Shown piece after piece: positions 29,296 through 37,396 of a stretch of DNA of 64,000 nt. Position 1 is the stretch's first letter; each line of letters starts with the position of its first letter. The position numbers were made by a program, and so were the translations under genes. The DNA is from Planctomycetota bacterium (lineage in GTDB: Bacteria; Planctomycetota; Phycisphaerae; Phycisphaerales; Zrk34): contig WGMD01000022.1 of the NCBI GenBank assembly GCA_016125255.1, forward strand, positions 1 through 64,000, in the 5' to 3' direction. The notes beneath the pieces were generated by a model, which did not search any database, was not told the DNA's origin, and saw only the letters and a list, made by a program, of their open reading frames with translations.

Positions 29296-29667
29296 TCACC
29301 AATGACCATTCGTTGAGATCAGCAATGCGGTTCCGCCCTCATTCGAGAGCCACTGATACCCCGTCAATCCATTGACGAACGGGCCAAGGAGACCTTCCAA
29401 ATTGTCCCATGTCTCCGAACGCAATTCCCAGAAGTGCCGTCTACCTTCCGATGTGAGACCGACATCCCGACGACCGACGACGAATGACAACGCGAAGCCA
29501 CCCATCGGAGACGCATCGCAATCGGCGGCGAGGTCCAGTTGCTTGCACTGCCCATCCGCGAGACGGCGGACGCCCGCTCGAAGCGCTTCCGCCTCGGCGG
29601 GTGTGAAGTCGTAGAGCCGAACCAGCGGACAATCCGGCGAGCCATCGGTGAGCAATTCGACCTTCAT
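29296..29667 (-). CDS. Small hypothetical protein
   Basis: 123 aa, soluble, with LYDFTPAEAEALRAGVRRLADG near the N-terminus in two parts and GFALSFVVGRRDVGL in the middle. It has the size and style of small accessory proteins, such as immunity or antitoxin partners, but nothing in the sequence proves that. Flanked upstream by the 53-bp double-hairpin repeat. Confidence 0.5.
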   Translation of the reverse strand: MKVELLTDGSPDCPLVRLYDFTPAEAEALRAGVRRLADGQCKQLDLAADCDASPMGGFALSFVVGRRDVGLTSEGRRHFWELRSETWDNLEGLLGPFVNGLTGYQWLSNEGGTALLISTNGHW

Positions 29668-29706
29668 GGTTGCTGATTCCTCACCTGTCGAGGCCGACTA
29701 GTGCAT

Positions 29707-29759
29707 GTAGGGCGGGATTCATCCCGCCTTCCGGAATGGCAGGATGAATCCTGCCCTAC
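29707..29759. repeat. 53-bp double-hairpin repeat, copy 1
   Basis: Outer arms GTAGGG and CCCTAC enclose two hairpins, CGGGAT-TC-ATCCCG and CAGGAT-GA-ATCCTG, separated by a CCTTCCGGAATGG spacer, so the element can fold into a three-way junction on either strand. A second copy lies at 31087-31139. No T-run follows, so it is not an obvious terminator. Confidence 0.85.
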
Positions 29760-29769
29760 AAAATGCGCG

Positions 29770-30273
29770 CTATCCGCCGCGCTGGTTCGCCGTCAAAAAC
29801 TGACCATCGTACACGATCGGTTCTCGTCGGAGAATCTGAGTGAAGCCGGGGCTCTGGAATGTTATCTCGCCCGTCGGCCAGTTGAGCGGGAGGCGCCAAC
29901 GGAAGGACGTTCCACCCGATGCATGCGTCAGCGGATCACGATAGATTCCGTCGATGGAGAACGGCGTCACCCCGGCCGCGACGGGCTCAGCGTAGTCGAT
30001 CATGATGCGGAGGCCGAACACTTCATGAAACGTCAACGTCGCCGGCGCGACGCGAAATCGGAATCTCCGGTCATCTTGCCCAAGCCACTCCATGATGAAG
30101 TCGATATCGAATTCAAGGTCGGCTGTCCCGCGCTCATCGTCGACCGCCCCCATGCGAAACCCGTGGACATGGCAATCGTGCCAGGACAGATCATCGAAGT
30201 CGGCGGTCGTCCAAGATTGTGACACAGGTACACCCGGTCCATGAAGAGGCGTGTTGGCACCGTCAATCATCAT
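29770..30273 (-). CDS. Small hypothetical protein (possible immunity-type)
   Basis: 167 aa from the ATG at 30273 (MMIDGANTP). A central segment WHDCHVHGFRMG, then LEFDIDFIMEWLG, is of a type I associate with small orphan proteins in immunity-gene clusters; this is recollection, not a search. The upstream gene's stop overlaps its start by a few bases (ATGATGATTGA), so the two are coupled. A longer start at 30294 would overlap by 32 bp. Confidence 0.55.
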   Translation of the reverse strand: MMIDGANTPLHGPGVPVSQSWTTADFDDLSWHDCHVHGFRMGAVDDERGTADLEFDIDFIMEWLGQDDRRFRFRVAPATLTFHEVFGLRIMIDYAEPVAAGVTPFSIDGIYRDPLTHASGGTSFRWRLPLNWPTGEITFQSPGFTQILRREPIVYDGQFLTANQRGG

Positions 30274-30625
30274 ACGGAAAGTCTTCCCAGACAAATGTGT
30301 CGGTCAGGCGGCAGGCCTCTCGAATGTGGTTTGGCGCGTGTGCGAGGAACAGGCCGATTCCGTCGCGGATGTCCTGATCGGTGAATTGATCCGGACGGAG
30401 CAGCAGGGCCACGATGAATGCCGCGTCGCCGTTCCAATCGGTCATGTGCATAGCCAAGCGCTGCGCCGTGACGCGATCGAATCTGTCTGACAATGCCGTC
30501 GCAATACGCTCACGTGCCGCTGTAGGAAGCGTGTTGCCGCATAGTTGACGCAAACGATCTTCTCCGAAAGCAGCAAACACTGATTGCACCTTTGCGTCGA
30601 GTTGATTGAAATTGTCAGCAGACAT
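30263..30625 (-). CDS. Small hypothetical protein, coupled to the next gene
   Basis: 120 aa from ATG 30625 (MSADNFNQLDAK), helical and acidic. The segment HMTDWNGDAAFIVALLL and the C-terminal FLAHAPNHIREACRLTD are distinctive but I cannot name the family. A GTG at 30637 is the alternative start. The overlap with the 29770-30273 gene argues that both products act together. Confidence 0.55.
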   Translation of the reverse strand: MSADNFNQLDAKVQSVFAAFGEDRLRQLCGNTLPTAARERIATALSDRFDRVTAQRLAMHMTDWNGDAAFIVALLLRPDQFTDQDIRDGIGLFLAHAPNHIREACRLTDTFVWEDFPYDD

Positions 30626-30665
30626 TGATCGAGTCACCCCTTTTGTTGTCGCGGATGGCTACGCA

Positions 30666-31049
30666 CTACTGCGTTTGCCACTGGCCGGTCGCTGACGAAT
30701 ACCTGAACACTGACATTGAACCATAGATCGGCATGTCATAGCGCGAAAGCTCAAATCCCTCTGCGGTTCGGTCGTATTGCCAATCCGTGATCTTTATCTG
30801 TGAATCACGCCGGCGGGTTTGCTCCGTGATGGCGTCGAGCGAACCGGGATATTCATGGTGCGCTGTTTTGTAGTCGGCAAGTTCCTGAATGATGACATCG
30901 CCTTCGCGCATCATCCGCTCCACAAATCGCTGCTCCGCCCAGGAGCCGCCGAGGGCGTAGAGGATCGTCATCAGGACGAAGACGCCCACGCCCCACTTCA
31001 CCGCTTGATCCAGCCCGCGAAAGACGCTCGGCGAAATGCTGTACGGCAT
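30666..31049 (-). CDS. Small membrane protein, pseudopilin-like
   Basis: 127 aa. One membrane helix (about 19-37) is followed by ELADYKTAHHEYPGSLDAI, the kind of sequence found after the N-terminal helix in type II pseudopilin (GspG-like) proteins, then a beta-rich end. There is no prepilin cleavage motif. The start MPYSISPSVF at 31049 is preferred; the open frame upstream reads through the 53-bp repeat. Unknown function. Confidence 0.5.
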   Translation of the reverse strand: MPYSISPSVFRGLDQAVKWGVGVFVLMTILYALGGSWAEQRFVERMMREGDVIIQELADYKTAHHEYPGSLDAITEQTRRRDSQIKITDWQYDRTAEGFELSRYDMPIYGSMSVFRYSSATGQWQTQ

Positions 31050-31086
31050 GATCGGAATCCTTCGGTCAAACCGGTTCGTCAGTTGC

Positions 31087-31139
31087 GTAGGGCGGGATTC
31101 ATCCCGCCTTCCGAAGTGGCAGGATAAATCCTGCCCTAC
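31087..31139. repeat. 53-bp double-hairpin repeat, copy 2
   Basis: Differs from copy 1 only in the spacer (CCGAAGTGG versus CCGGAATGG) and the second hairpin loop (GATAAATC versus GATGAATC). It overlaps the last codons of the 31099-31623 gene, so that protein's C-terminal end (RAGFILPLRKAG) is encoded by repeat sequence. Confidence 0.85.
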
Positions 31140-31623
31140 GCCCGCGCGTTCGATGTCGCCAGGCGCGGGCGGGGAGGATGGTGAAGAGGAGGGCGGGGTA
31201 CCAGACGGACAGGGCGAAGGTCCAGAGGGTGGCGCCGGTCCAGCGGAAATAGCGGTAGTAAATGCCGGCGAAGGGGCCGATGTGGAATCGGCGTTTGATG
31301 GGTGGAGATGTGTTTCCCTGATCATCGCTCACGGAGATGATGCTGCCGCGATAGGGGCCGTAGGCGGCGTCGTTGAAGAAGACGAGGGATGTGCCCAAGC
31401 CGTCGCCCCATAGGGTGAGGTGGCATTGGTTGGTGAGCGAAAGGCGTTGTTCCCACGGATCGATCCACATGCCGGCGATCGGCAGCGCGAGCGTCACGGC
31501 CAGGAGCCCGGCAGAAAGCCAGGTCGCGAAGATCAAGAGCCGGTGTGCCATGCGTGGGGACGCCTTGATCCAGTCGTCGGCTGTCGGGGCGCAGGTCGGG
31601 ATGGGGTCGCTGCGTGACAACAT
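31099..31623 (-). CDS. Hypothetical two-helix membrane protein
   Basis: 174 aa from ATG 31623 (MLSRSDPIP) or 150 aa from ATG 31551 (MAHRLLIF). Hydrophobic helices lie at about 28-50 and 125-150 with an extracytoplasmic region between (CHLTLWGDGLGTSLVFFND). I know of similar unannotated proteins in Phycisphaerae but no function. The C-terminus runs into the 53-bp repeat, which may have replaced the original end. Confidence 0.5.
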   Translation of the reverse strand: MLSRSDPIPTCAPTADDWIKASPRMAHRLLIFATWLSAGLLAVTLALPIAGMWIDPWEQRLSLTNQCHLTLWGDGLGTSLVFFNDAAYGPYRGSIISVSDDQGNTSPPIKRRFHIGPFAGIYYRYFRWTGATLWTFALSVWYPALLFTILPARAWRHRTRGRRAGFILPLRKAG

Positions 31624-32031
31624 TGTATCTTGCGCGTCGGGGGAATTGATGTGCGATGCGGGCGGACGGAATGGGAGATCGCAGAGGATGGCGCACAGGC
31701 GTTTCGTTTTTCGCGCACGGGCGCGGCAAAATCGCGCATGGGGGAGGCGAGGGGCGATGTAAGTCGAGTATCGACGCGCATGGCGGCGACGCTTGTTGCC
31801 ACGGGCGCGCGCATGGGCGCGCCCGTGCGCGCTTGGAACGGCGAAAAAGCGAGGATTCTGATGCGGCAATGCGGGCACCCGGGAACGGGGGAAATCGCGG
31901 CGGGTTGCCTGCGGGGTGCGATCGGGGATTTAAGGAAGTGTGACGATCAGGACGGAGCGGACCGGGGGACGGGGGCGATGTGAAGAGACATGAGGATGCA
32001 CGCGGGGGGCGGCGTGGCTACACTGGTAGCG

Positions 32032-32109
32032 TCAGCACATGGCGGCGTAGAAGAAGAGGGTCAGGAAGAGGATGCGTTTGTGATTGTCCAGAAGCAGCAG
32101 GGTGTACAT
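32032..32109 (-). CDS. Possible 25-aa hydrophobic microprotein
   Basis: The frame reads MYTLLLLDNHKRILFLTLFF then YAAMC, with GAGGAG ten bases before the ATG. Two short hydrophobic runs around a DNHKR turn would make a small membrane peptide. Codon choice (CTG, CTC, TTC, GCC) resembles the neighbours. The call rests only on the Shine-Dalgarno and composition; chance cannot be excluded. Confidence 0.3.
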   Translation of the reverse strand: MYTLLLLDNHKRILFLTLFFYAAMC

Positions 32110-32124
32110 CGCGGTTCATCTCCT

Positions 32125-32140
32125 CGTGGCGGTCGCCACG
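32125..32140. promoter_or_regulatory. Palindrome between divergent translation starts
   Basis: Perfect 7-bp arms CGTGGCG and CGCCACG with a GT centre. Shine-Dalgarno sequences flank it outward on both strands (GAGGAG on minus at 32120-32125, AAGGAGG on plus at 32142-32148). It could be an operator or an RNA stem controlling both. Confidence 0.35.
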
Positions 32141-32264
32141 GAAGGAGGAATAGCGATGGGCATGCCGAACGGTGAGGCGAACTTTTGGCGAGGCGTCCAA
32201 GGTCATGCAATTGCGAGCATTAACGATTTTCTGCGTGTTCGGGGCGGTGCGGCGTCGGTTCCAC

Positions 32265-34055
32265 ATGATGTTGCGTCGACGCGACATGGGCCTGACGGCG
32301 GTGTTGCTCTGGGGCATCATGTTGATTTGCGTCGACGGGGTTTTCGCCGATGCGCGGCCGCTCGATGAGGCGATGGCGCGGCAGGCGTATCAGGTGGCGG
32401 AGAACTGGGTGCGTCGGGCGCGCGTGCCGGAGTCGACGCTGGAGATTGAGGCGGGCGACGTGATCGGGGTGCATGTGACGCTGCGCATCGACGGCCCGAC
32501 GCGCGGACAGGGCATGGCGCTCGTGGCCGATCCGCTCAATCCGCCGGAGAGCATCAATGTGCTGGCCCTGCTTCGCAATGCGGTCAATGATGCGCTCAAG
32601 GATCTGGTGAGCACGCTGGAGAGGCCGATCGATGATCTGGCTCCGGCGGCGGCGGCGGCGGAACTGGACATCCAATTCGCCCATCGCCTTTCGCCCGTTC
32701 GCATCGCGCGGCTGGACGAATTGCCGTCGAAACTGGCGATCAATCTCGACGGGCTGGCCATGCATGCGGGCGGCGCCTGGGCGTGGACCTTCCCGGGCAA
32801 TCGCATCGCGGCGAACACGAACATGCAGGGCCAGCTCAATCGGCTATTGAGCGATGTGAAGCTGCCGCTGACGAAGCTGCGTGAGATTGCTCAGCCGGGC
32901 GGGCCGGAGCTGTATCGATTCAGTGTGATTCACCTGGCGCAGATGCAGCCGGGCGCGGAGCCCAATGCGCTATATCGCGGGAATCTGCTCTGGCCGGCGG
33001 TCCCGCTGGATGATGCGGCGTTGAAGCTTCTGACCGAGCAGCTTGCGGATAATCTGCTTCGCCGTGCGCGTGACAACGGCCAGTTCGCCGGCACCTATGA
33101 ACCGACCGCCGATGCGTACAACCCCGTGACCGCCCGGGCGGCCGATGCGGCGCTGGCGGCGTTCGCCCTGTCGCGCGTCGCCAAGTTGCCGATGCTCGAC
33201 GAAGACCGCCGCCGCCGCGCCACCGACGTCGCCAACGCCGCCGTCATCGAATTGACCGGCGAGGAGCATGACCTGCCCGACACCGCCTTGACCCTGCTCG
33301 CCCTGCTCGAAACGCCCGGCGCTTCGCAGTTCAAAGGGCCTCGTCTGCGTCTCGCCACGACGCTCGGCCGCATGCAGACGCCCGACGGCCGCTTCAACTT
33401 CACCGACGAAGCCGGGGCGCATGTCGCATCGCTCTCCGCCGACGCACTCGCCACCGCCGCCCTCGTCGCTTATTACGACCGCACCCGCGATCCGCAGATA
33501 CTCGCGCAGATCAAACTCGCGCTGGCCGCGCTCTGGAAGCAGGCCGACGGCGATGATGACAAGTTCGCCTCGACGCTGCCGTGGCTCGCCTACGCCGAGA
33601 TGGACCTGGCCCGGCTCGATCAGGCGTCGGCCCATCTGCCCAAGCTGCACGACGCTTGCGAGCGACTCCTCAAGCAGCAGGTCAAGCCCTGGACCGGCCC
33701 CATTGACGAGGCCGCCCCCGCCGACACCGTCGGCGGCTTCACCATCGCCACCGGCATCACCAACGAACCCAACTGGCAATCCGCCCGCGCCCTGGCCGCA
33801 CTCGCCATCGGACTCCGCGACCCGCGCGTCGTTCCCGACGCCGACCGCCCCCGCTGGCTCGTCGATGCTGGCCTCGCCAGCCGCTTCATCACCCAACTCA
33901 CCATGCAGACCCCAAGCTGCTACTACACCCGCAACCGCACCGAAGCCCTCGGCGGCACGCGACTGGCCCTCTGGGACAACCGCGAGCCCCTCTACGCCAC
34001 CGCCATGTCCCTTCTGGCCGTCACCGAGCTCGAACACACGCTGACCAAACCGTAA
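32265..34055 (+). CDS. Secreted alpha-toroid-like protein of unknown function
   Basis: 596 aa if started at ATG 32265 (MMLRRRDMGL), which gives a basic n-region and a signal peptide ending GVFADA; ATG 32286 is the alternative. The first 270 residues are mixed alpha/beta (IGVHVTLRIDG, LYRFSVIHLAQM). From about 300 the sequence becomes helical repeats (ARAADAALAAFALSRVAKL, LPDTALTLLALLE, SADALATAALVAYYDR) like prenyltransferase/squalene-cyclase-type alpha/alpha barrels, without obvious catalytic motifs. No good Shine-Dalgarno is found for either start. The next gene is 9 bp downstream. Confidence 0.7.
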   Translation: MMLRRRDMGLTAVLLWGIMLICVDGVFADARPLDEAMARQAYQVAENWVRRARVPESTLEIEAGDVIGVHVTLRIDGPTRGQGMALVADPLNPPESINVLALLRNAVNDALKDLVSTLERPIDDLAPAAAAAELDIQFAHRLSPVRIARLDELPSKLAINLDGLAMHAGGAWAWTFPGNRIAANTNMQGQLNRLLSDVKLPLTKLREIAQPGGPELYRFSVIHLAQMQPGAEPNALYRGNLLWPAVPLDDAALKLLTEQLADNLLRRARDNGQFAGTYEPTADAYNPVTARAADAALAAFALSRVAKLPMLDEDRRRRATDVANAAVIELTGEEHDLPDTALTLLALLETPGASQFKGPRLRLATTLGRMQTPDGRFNFTDEAGAHVASLSADALATAALVAYYDRTRDPQILAQIKLALAALWKQADGDDDKFASTLPWLAYAEMDLARLDQASAHLPKLHDACERLLKQQVKPWTGPIDEAAPADTVGGFTIATGITNEPNWQSARALAALAIGLRDPRVVPDADRPRWLVDAGLASRFITQLTMQTPSCYYTRNRTEALGGTRLALWDNREPLYATAMSLLAVTELEHTLTKP

Positions 34056-34064
34056 TGCCGCTCC

Positions 34065-34451
34065 ATGCATATGCTCCATCACATTTCGCTCGGCGTCACT
34101 GACCTGAAGCGGTCGGCGGCGTTTTACGATGCGGCGCTTTCGGCGCTGGGGTATGAGCGTGTCTGGGCGGATGACACAGCGATCGGATACGGACCGCCGG
34201 GCGGCGGCGACAGATTGGCGATCAAACTGCGCCCGGAAGCGACGCCGGCGGGACCGGGGTTTCATGTGGCGTTTGCGGCGCCGACGCCCGAGGCCGTCGC
34301 GGCATTTCACGCCGCGGCGATTGAGCACGGCGGGCGTGACAATGGCGCGCCCGGTTTCCGTCCGCACTACGGACCGAACTACTTCGCGGCATTCGTCGTC
34401 GATCCCGATGGTCACCCCATCGAGGCAGTCGTCGACGAATCACTCATGTAA
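34065..34451 (+). CDS. VOC-family (glyoxalase-like) protein
   Basis: 128 aa, a single vicinal-oxygen-chelate domain: HHISLGVTDLKRSAAFYDAAL at the N-terminus in the usual pattern, GFHVAFAAPT in the middle, and NYFAAFVVDPDGHPIEAV at the end. His and Glu metal-ligand positions (H5/H6 and E in HPIEAV) are present. Such proteins include lyases and isomerases; the substrate is unknown. Likely cotranscribed with the preceding gene. Confidence 0.88.
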   Translation: MHMLHHISLGVTDLKRSAAFYDAALSALGYERVWADDTAIGYGPPGGGDRLAIKLRPEATPAGPGFHVAFAAPTPEAVAAFHAAAIEHGGRDNGAPGFRPHYGPNYFAAFVVDPDGHPIEAVVDESLM

Positions 34452-34478
34452 CGAATCGCACCATGGTCCGTCTTCGTC

Positions 34479-36068
34479 TTACTCCGGCCGAATGACTTTG
34501 ATCGTCGCGCCGATGGCTTCGTCGTCGGTTTTGTGCATCTGGAGCGTCATCGAGGTGTAGTGCTTGAGGACGCCTTGCAAAACGGTGATGCCGCGGACGA
34601 TTTTGGCGATGCGGTTGCTGGGTTCGACGTGCGTGGCTTCGGCCATGATCTCCGGGTGCATCTGGCGGCCGCGGTCGATCCAGGTCTGAATGTGCGCCGC
34701 GAGTCTCGGAGCGCGGAGGAAGCCCGTTACGATCGGCGCGTCCACATCTTCAAGGCCCATCGCCTTGAAATCATCCTGCATCACGAGCGACTTGCCCGGG
34801 TCGGCCGCCGCGTCGAGCATCGCTTTAAACATCGTCTCGTGCGACGTGATCACGTACCACTCCCCGACGCGGCCGTACGCCAGCTTGATCGTGCCCGCGA
34901 GGCCCGGCCGATTGAAATGCTGCGACAGCGACTTGCCGATGTCCGCCACGGAATACGGCTTGCCGTTGTGCGAAGCCATGCTCATCGCGATCGGGTCCAC
35001 CTTCCACTCAAGCGTCGCGAGATTCGCGAACAAGAGCGCGCTGTTGACGAGTTTGTCGAGGTCGGTGGTGACGGTCGCATCGCGCATGTGGATCGCAATG
35101 CCGACGACCGGGGCGCTGAAGCCGGGGCTTGGGTCCATTTCCTGCGCCGTCGCCTCGCCGAGGAACAGCACCACGGGCGCCTGAAGCTTGGGCATGATGT
35201 CCTTGACATAGGTCTTGGGCGCGAGCACGCGATCGACAAGTTCGGTGAAGCGGATGTCCGGCTCGGTGTCGTAGCCGTTGATGGTCATGGCGGCGATCGT
35301 TCGCTCCGGCAGCGGACCGAATTCCGTCGCTCGGGCGGTCGAAAGCTTGCTCAAACCTTCAGCGAAATTCGGCGAGTGACCGGCGTAAGTCAGCGTCAGA
35401 TTGCGATGCTCACGCTGCGCGGCTACGGCGTGCACCTCGTCCTGATCCGGATTGCGGAGGAACGCCACGGCCTGCCGATTCTGCGGCAATTTGCCGATCC
35501 ACGTCTTGAACTGCTCATCGTCGGCCAGCGACTTGCCCTTGCCGACATTGGCGAGCATGTCCTTGATGAATACTTCATTGCGCGGCTCGCCCATCGCCAT
35601 CCATTCATCCGCGAACGCGAAGCCCGCCGCCCCGTCGCCTGTCACATAAAGATCGAAGTTTCCCGCTTTACCCGCCGGCTGAAGCATCAGCCGATCGATC
35701 GCGACGGCGGCGTCGGCCTTGTCGACCTTCGAGAGCACCACGCCCGGCGCGCCGCCGTACGTGCCTTTGACCACCAGCGCGAGCACCTTGCCGAAGTACT
35801 TGTCGACAATCTGCGGCCCGGTCATCTGCATCATCGCCTGCACATCGCTCCACGCCTGCGGCTCGCGATTGGGCGGAAGCTGCGTCTGAAGATATTGCCC
35901 CAAGGGATCATTCGCCCAGTCGGCGCGAAGGGCTGCCAGATCATTGATCTCTACAAAAATGCTCGCATCGGCCGGCGCGAGTTTGGCGGCTTCCTGCGCG
36001 AAGCCGGTCGATGCCAGCGTCAATGCAAGCGTGAGGGTCAGTGTGATTCGATGAAGTAGCGTCGGCAT
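34479..36068 (-). CDS. Secreted protein of unknown function in an ECF sigma operon
   Basis: 529 aa. A signal peptide (about 1-24) ends ASTGFA. The mature protein opens with KLAPADASIFVEINDLAALRA, a pattern I associate with DUF3352-like exported planctomycete proteins, and remains soluble. I chose ATG 36068, which has GAGG six bases upstream; a TTG at 36074 would overlap the anti-sigma stop. Last gene of a sigma, anti-sigma, exported-protein operon, so it may be a sensor or target of that system. Confidence 0.72.
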   Translation of the reverse strand: MPTLLHRITLTLTLALTLASTGFAQEAAKLAPADASIFVEINDLAALRADWANDPLGQYLQTQLPPNREPQAWSDVQAMMQMTGPQIVDKYFGKVLALVVKGTYGGAPGVVLSKVDKADAAVAIDRLMLQPAGKAGNFDLYVTGDGAAGFAFADEWMAMGEPRNEVFIKDMLANVGKGKSLADDEQFKTWIGKLPQNRQAVAFLRNPDQDEVHAVAAQREHRNLTLTYAGHSPNFAEGLSKLSTARATEFGPLPERTIAAMTINGYDTEPDIRFTELVDRVLAPKTYVKDIMPKLQAPVVLFLGEATAQEMDPSPGFSAPVVGIAIHMRDATVTTDLDKLVNSALLFANLATLEWKVDPIAMSMASHNGKPYSVADIGKSLSQHFNRPGLAGTIKLAYGRVGEWYVITSHETMFKAMLDAAADPGKSLVMQDDFKAMGLEDVDAPIVTGFLRAPRLAAHIQTWIDRGRQMHPEIMAEATHVEPSNRIAKIVRGITVLQGVLKHYTSMTLQMHKTDDEAIGATIKVIRPE

Positions 36069-36070
36069 GT

Positions 36071-36634
36071 TCAACCTCGGGGATGGTCATTGGCCGGTTT
36101 GCCCGGCTCGTTAATGTAGTTGGCGTCGAGCAGGTCGGCGATCTGATTCCAGTCCACCGCCGCTTCGACATCCGCCAGCCGCCAGCGCTGCGAGCGGTCG
36201 ATCTGACTGCTCAGGTCACGCACCAGCGTGCCAACGGGGTTGGGCTTGACCTGCGGCGAAACCGGGGCCGGCGGCGCGATCGCCACGGATGCACCGATCT
36301 GCGGAGGCGATGCCGAATTGGAGAAGGTGATCCATACGGTCATCGCCAGCGCGATCGCCGCCGCGAAGGCGAGCCACGGCGTGAGCCGCGCGATGACCGG
36401 GTCGGCGGCGTGCGCGGTCCATGCATGCACGATGCGCTGCGTGAACGCCGCATCGCCGGCCGGCTCTTCGTCGCATGAAAGCATGGCAAGGTACTGCGAC
36501 TCGCGCCGCCACTTGTCCGCACACGCCGGGCACTCGGCCAGGTGCGCGTCGAACGCGCGGGCCTGCTCGACGCCAAGCGTGGCGTCGCGCCGTTCGTCCC
36601 AACAGGTTTCGATGTTCGTGCAGGTGAGTTTCAT
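36071..36634 (-). CDS. Zinc-finger (zf-HC2) anti-sigma factor
   Basis: 187 aa. The N-terminal anti-sigma domain has HLAECPAC with H31, C35 and C38 as zinc ligands (HX3CX2C); a membrane helix lies at about 84-104, followed by a Pro-rich periplasmic stretch. The ATG overlaps the sigma-factor stop by 4 bp (ATGA). Such proteins hold the partner sigma at the membrane until a signal arrives. Confidence 0.9.
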   Translation of the reverse strand: MKLTCTNIETCWDERRDATLGVEQARAFDAHLAECPACADKWRRESQYLAMLSCDEEPAGDAAFTQRIVHAWTAHAADPVIARLTPWLAFAAAIALAMTVWITFSNSASPPQIGASVAIAPPAPVSPQVKPNPVGTLVRDLSSQIDRSQRWRLADVEAAVDWNQIADLLDANYINEPGKPANDHPRG

Positions 36635-37275
36635 GGCTGGGGCACCTCGTTTTGTGCGATGAGCAATTTGCGCATGGCGGCGCGGCCGCGGTGCAGGTGG
36701 CTCTTGACCGTGCCGACGGGCAGGCCCATGACCTGCGCCACTTCCTGCACGCTCAGTTCCTGCTGATGAAAGAGCACGACGGCCTGACGCTGCGCTTCGC
36801 TGAGCGTCGAAAGCGCCTTGCCAAGCTGAGCGCGGAGGCGGCGCTGCTCATCGCCCTTCTGGGCGGCGTCGCCGGGCTGCGGGCCCTCGCATCGGTGGTA
36901 GGAAAAGTCATCCGTGGCGATCATGCGTCTATCCCGCTGAGCGCGGTTGATGGTCAGTCGACGGGCGATGGTCAGCAGCCATGTCCGCATCGGATATTTC
37001 GGGTCGTAGCGATCGACGTAACGAAGCAGGCGGACGAAGGTATCCTGCGCCAAGTCATCGGCCAGATCGTCGCGGCCGGTCAGGCGACGCAGGAACTTGC
37101 GGACCATCGCCTGATAGCGCTCGATGAGCTGACCGGCGGCGGACGGATCCCCCGCCGCGGCCCGACGGGCCAAATCCGCATCATCCGGCTCGACGCACGC
37201 CGCAGCCGCCGGCGCCGGCCTGCCGCCGGAACTCGTCCTCATCGCCGCACTGCCGGGGGCTGCATCCATCGTCAT
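36631..37275 (-). CDS. ECF-type RNA polymerase sigma factor
   Basis: 214 aa from ATG 37275 (a nearby GTG or ATG is equally possible). Region 2 is at about 35-105 (LIERYQAMVRKFLRRLTG, DDLAQDTFVRLLRYVDRYD, MRTWLLTIARR) and region 4 about 150-200 (LSEAQRQAVVLFHQQ, LSVQEVAQVMGLPVGTVKSH). The first 30 residues are Ala/Pro-rich and may not all be translated. Coupled to its zinc-finger anti-sigma by a 4-bp overlap. Confidence 0.92.
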   Translation of the reverse strand: MTMDAAPGSAAMRTSSGGRPAPAAAACVEPDDADLARRAAAGDPSAAGQLIERYQAMVRKFLRRLTGRDDLADDLAQDTFVRLLRYVDRYDPKYPMRTWLLTIARRLTINRAQRDRRMIATDDFSYHRCEGPQPGDAAQKGDEQRRLRAQLGKALSTLSEAQRQAVVLFHQQELSVQEVAQVMGLPVGTVKSHLHRGRAAMRKLLIAQNEVPQP

Positions 37276-37396
37276 CGGCCTGTTCACACCTTTCCCTACC
37301 ACCGTATCGGCATTCGGTTGCGACCGGCAAACGAAATAGCCGGGCCGCTACGCGGCCCCGGCACCCCGCTTCCACCAATTGTAGAACACGCCCCGA

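Larger units (their letters stand above)
31624..32264. other. Long intergenic stretch, G-rich on the plus strand
   Basis: About 640 bp with no conventional gene. It contains an 11-bp-arm hairpin CACGGGCGCGC/GCGCGCCCGTG at 31800-31827 without a T-run, a very small hydrophobic reading frame on the minus strand (32032-32109), and a palindrome CGTGGCG-GT-CGCCACG at 32125-32140. A very strong Shine-Dalgarno (AAGGAGG, 32142-32148) precedes an ATG at 32156 that is out of frame with the next gene and opens only a 70-codon frame. Confidence 0.5.

Noticed and set aside
31800-31827. Strong GC hairpin taken for a terminator
   Set aside because: No T-run follows on either strand, and no gene ends nearby.
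32084-32368. Frame starting before the alpha-toroid gene
   Set aside because: Only the ATG at 32156 has a good Shine-Dalgarno; the product after about 30 codons is a shadow of the real gene's signal peptide. Recorded as a question rather than a gene.
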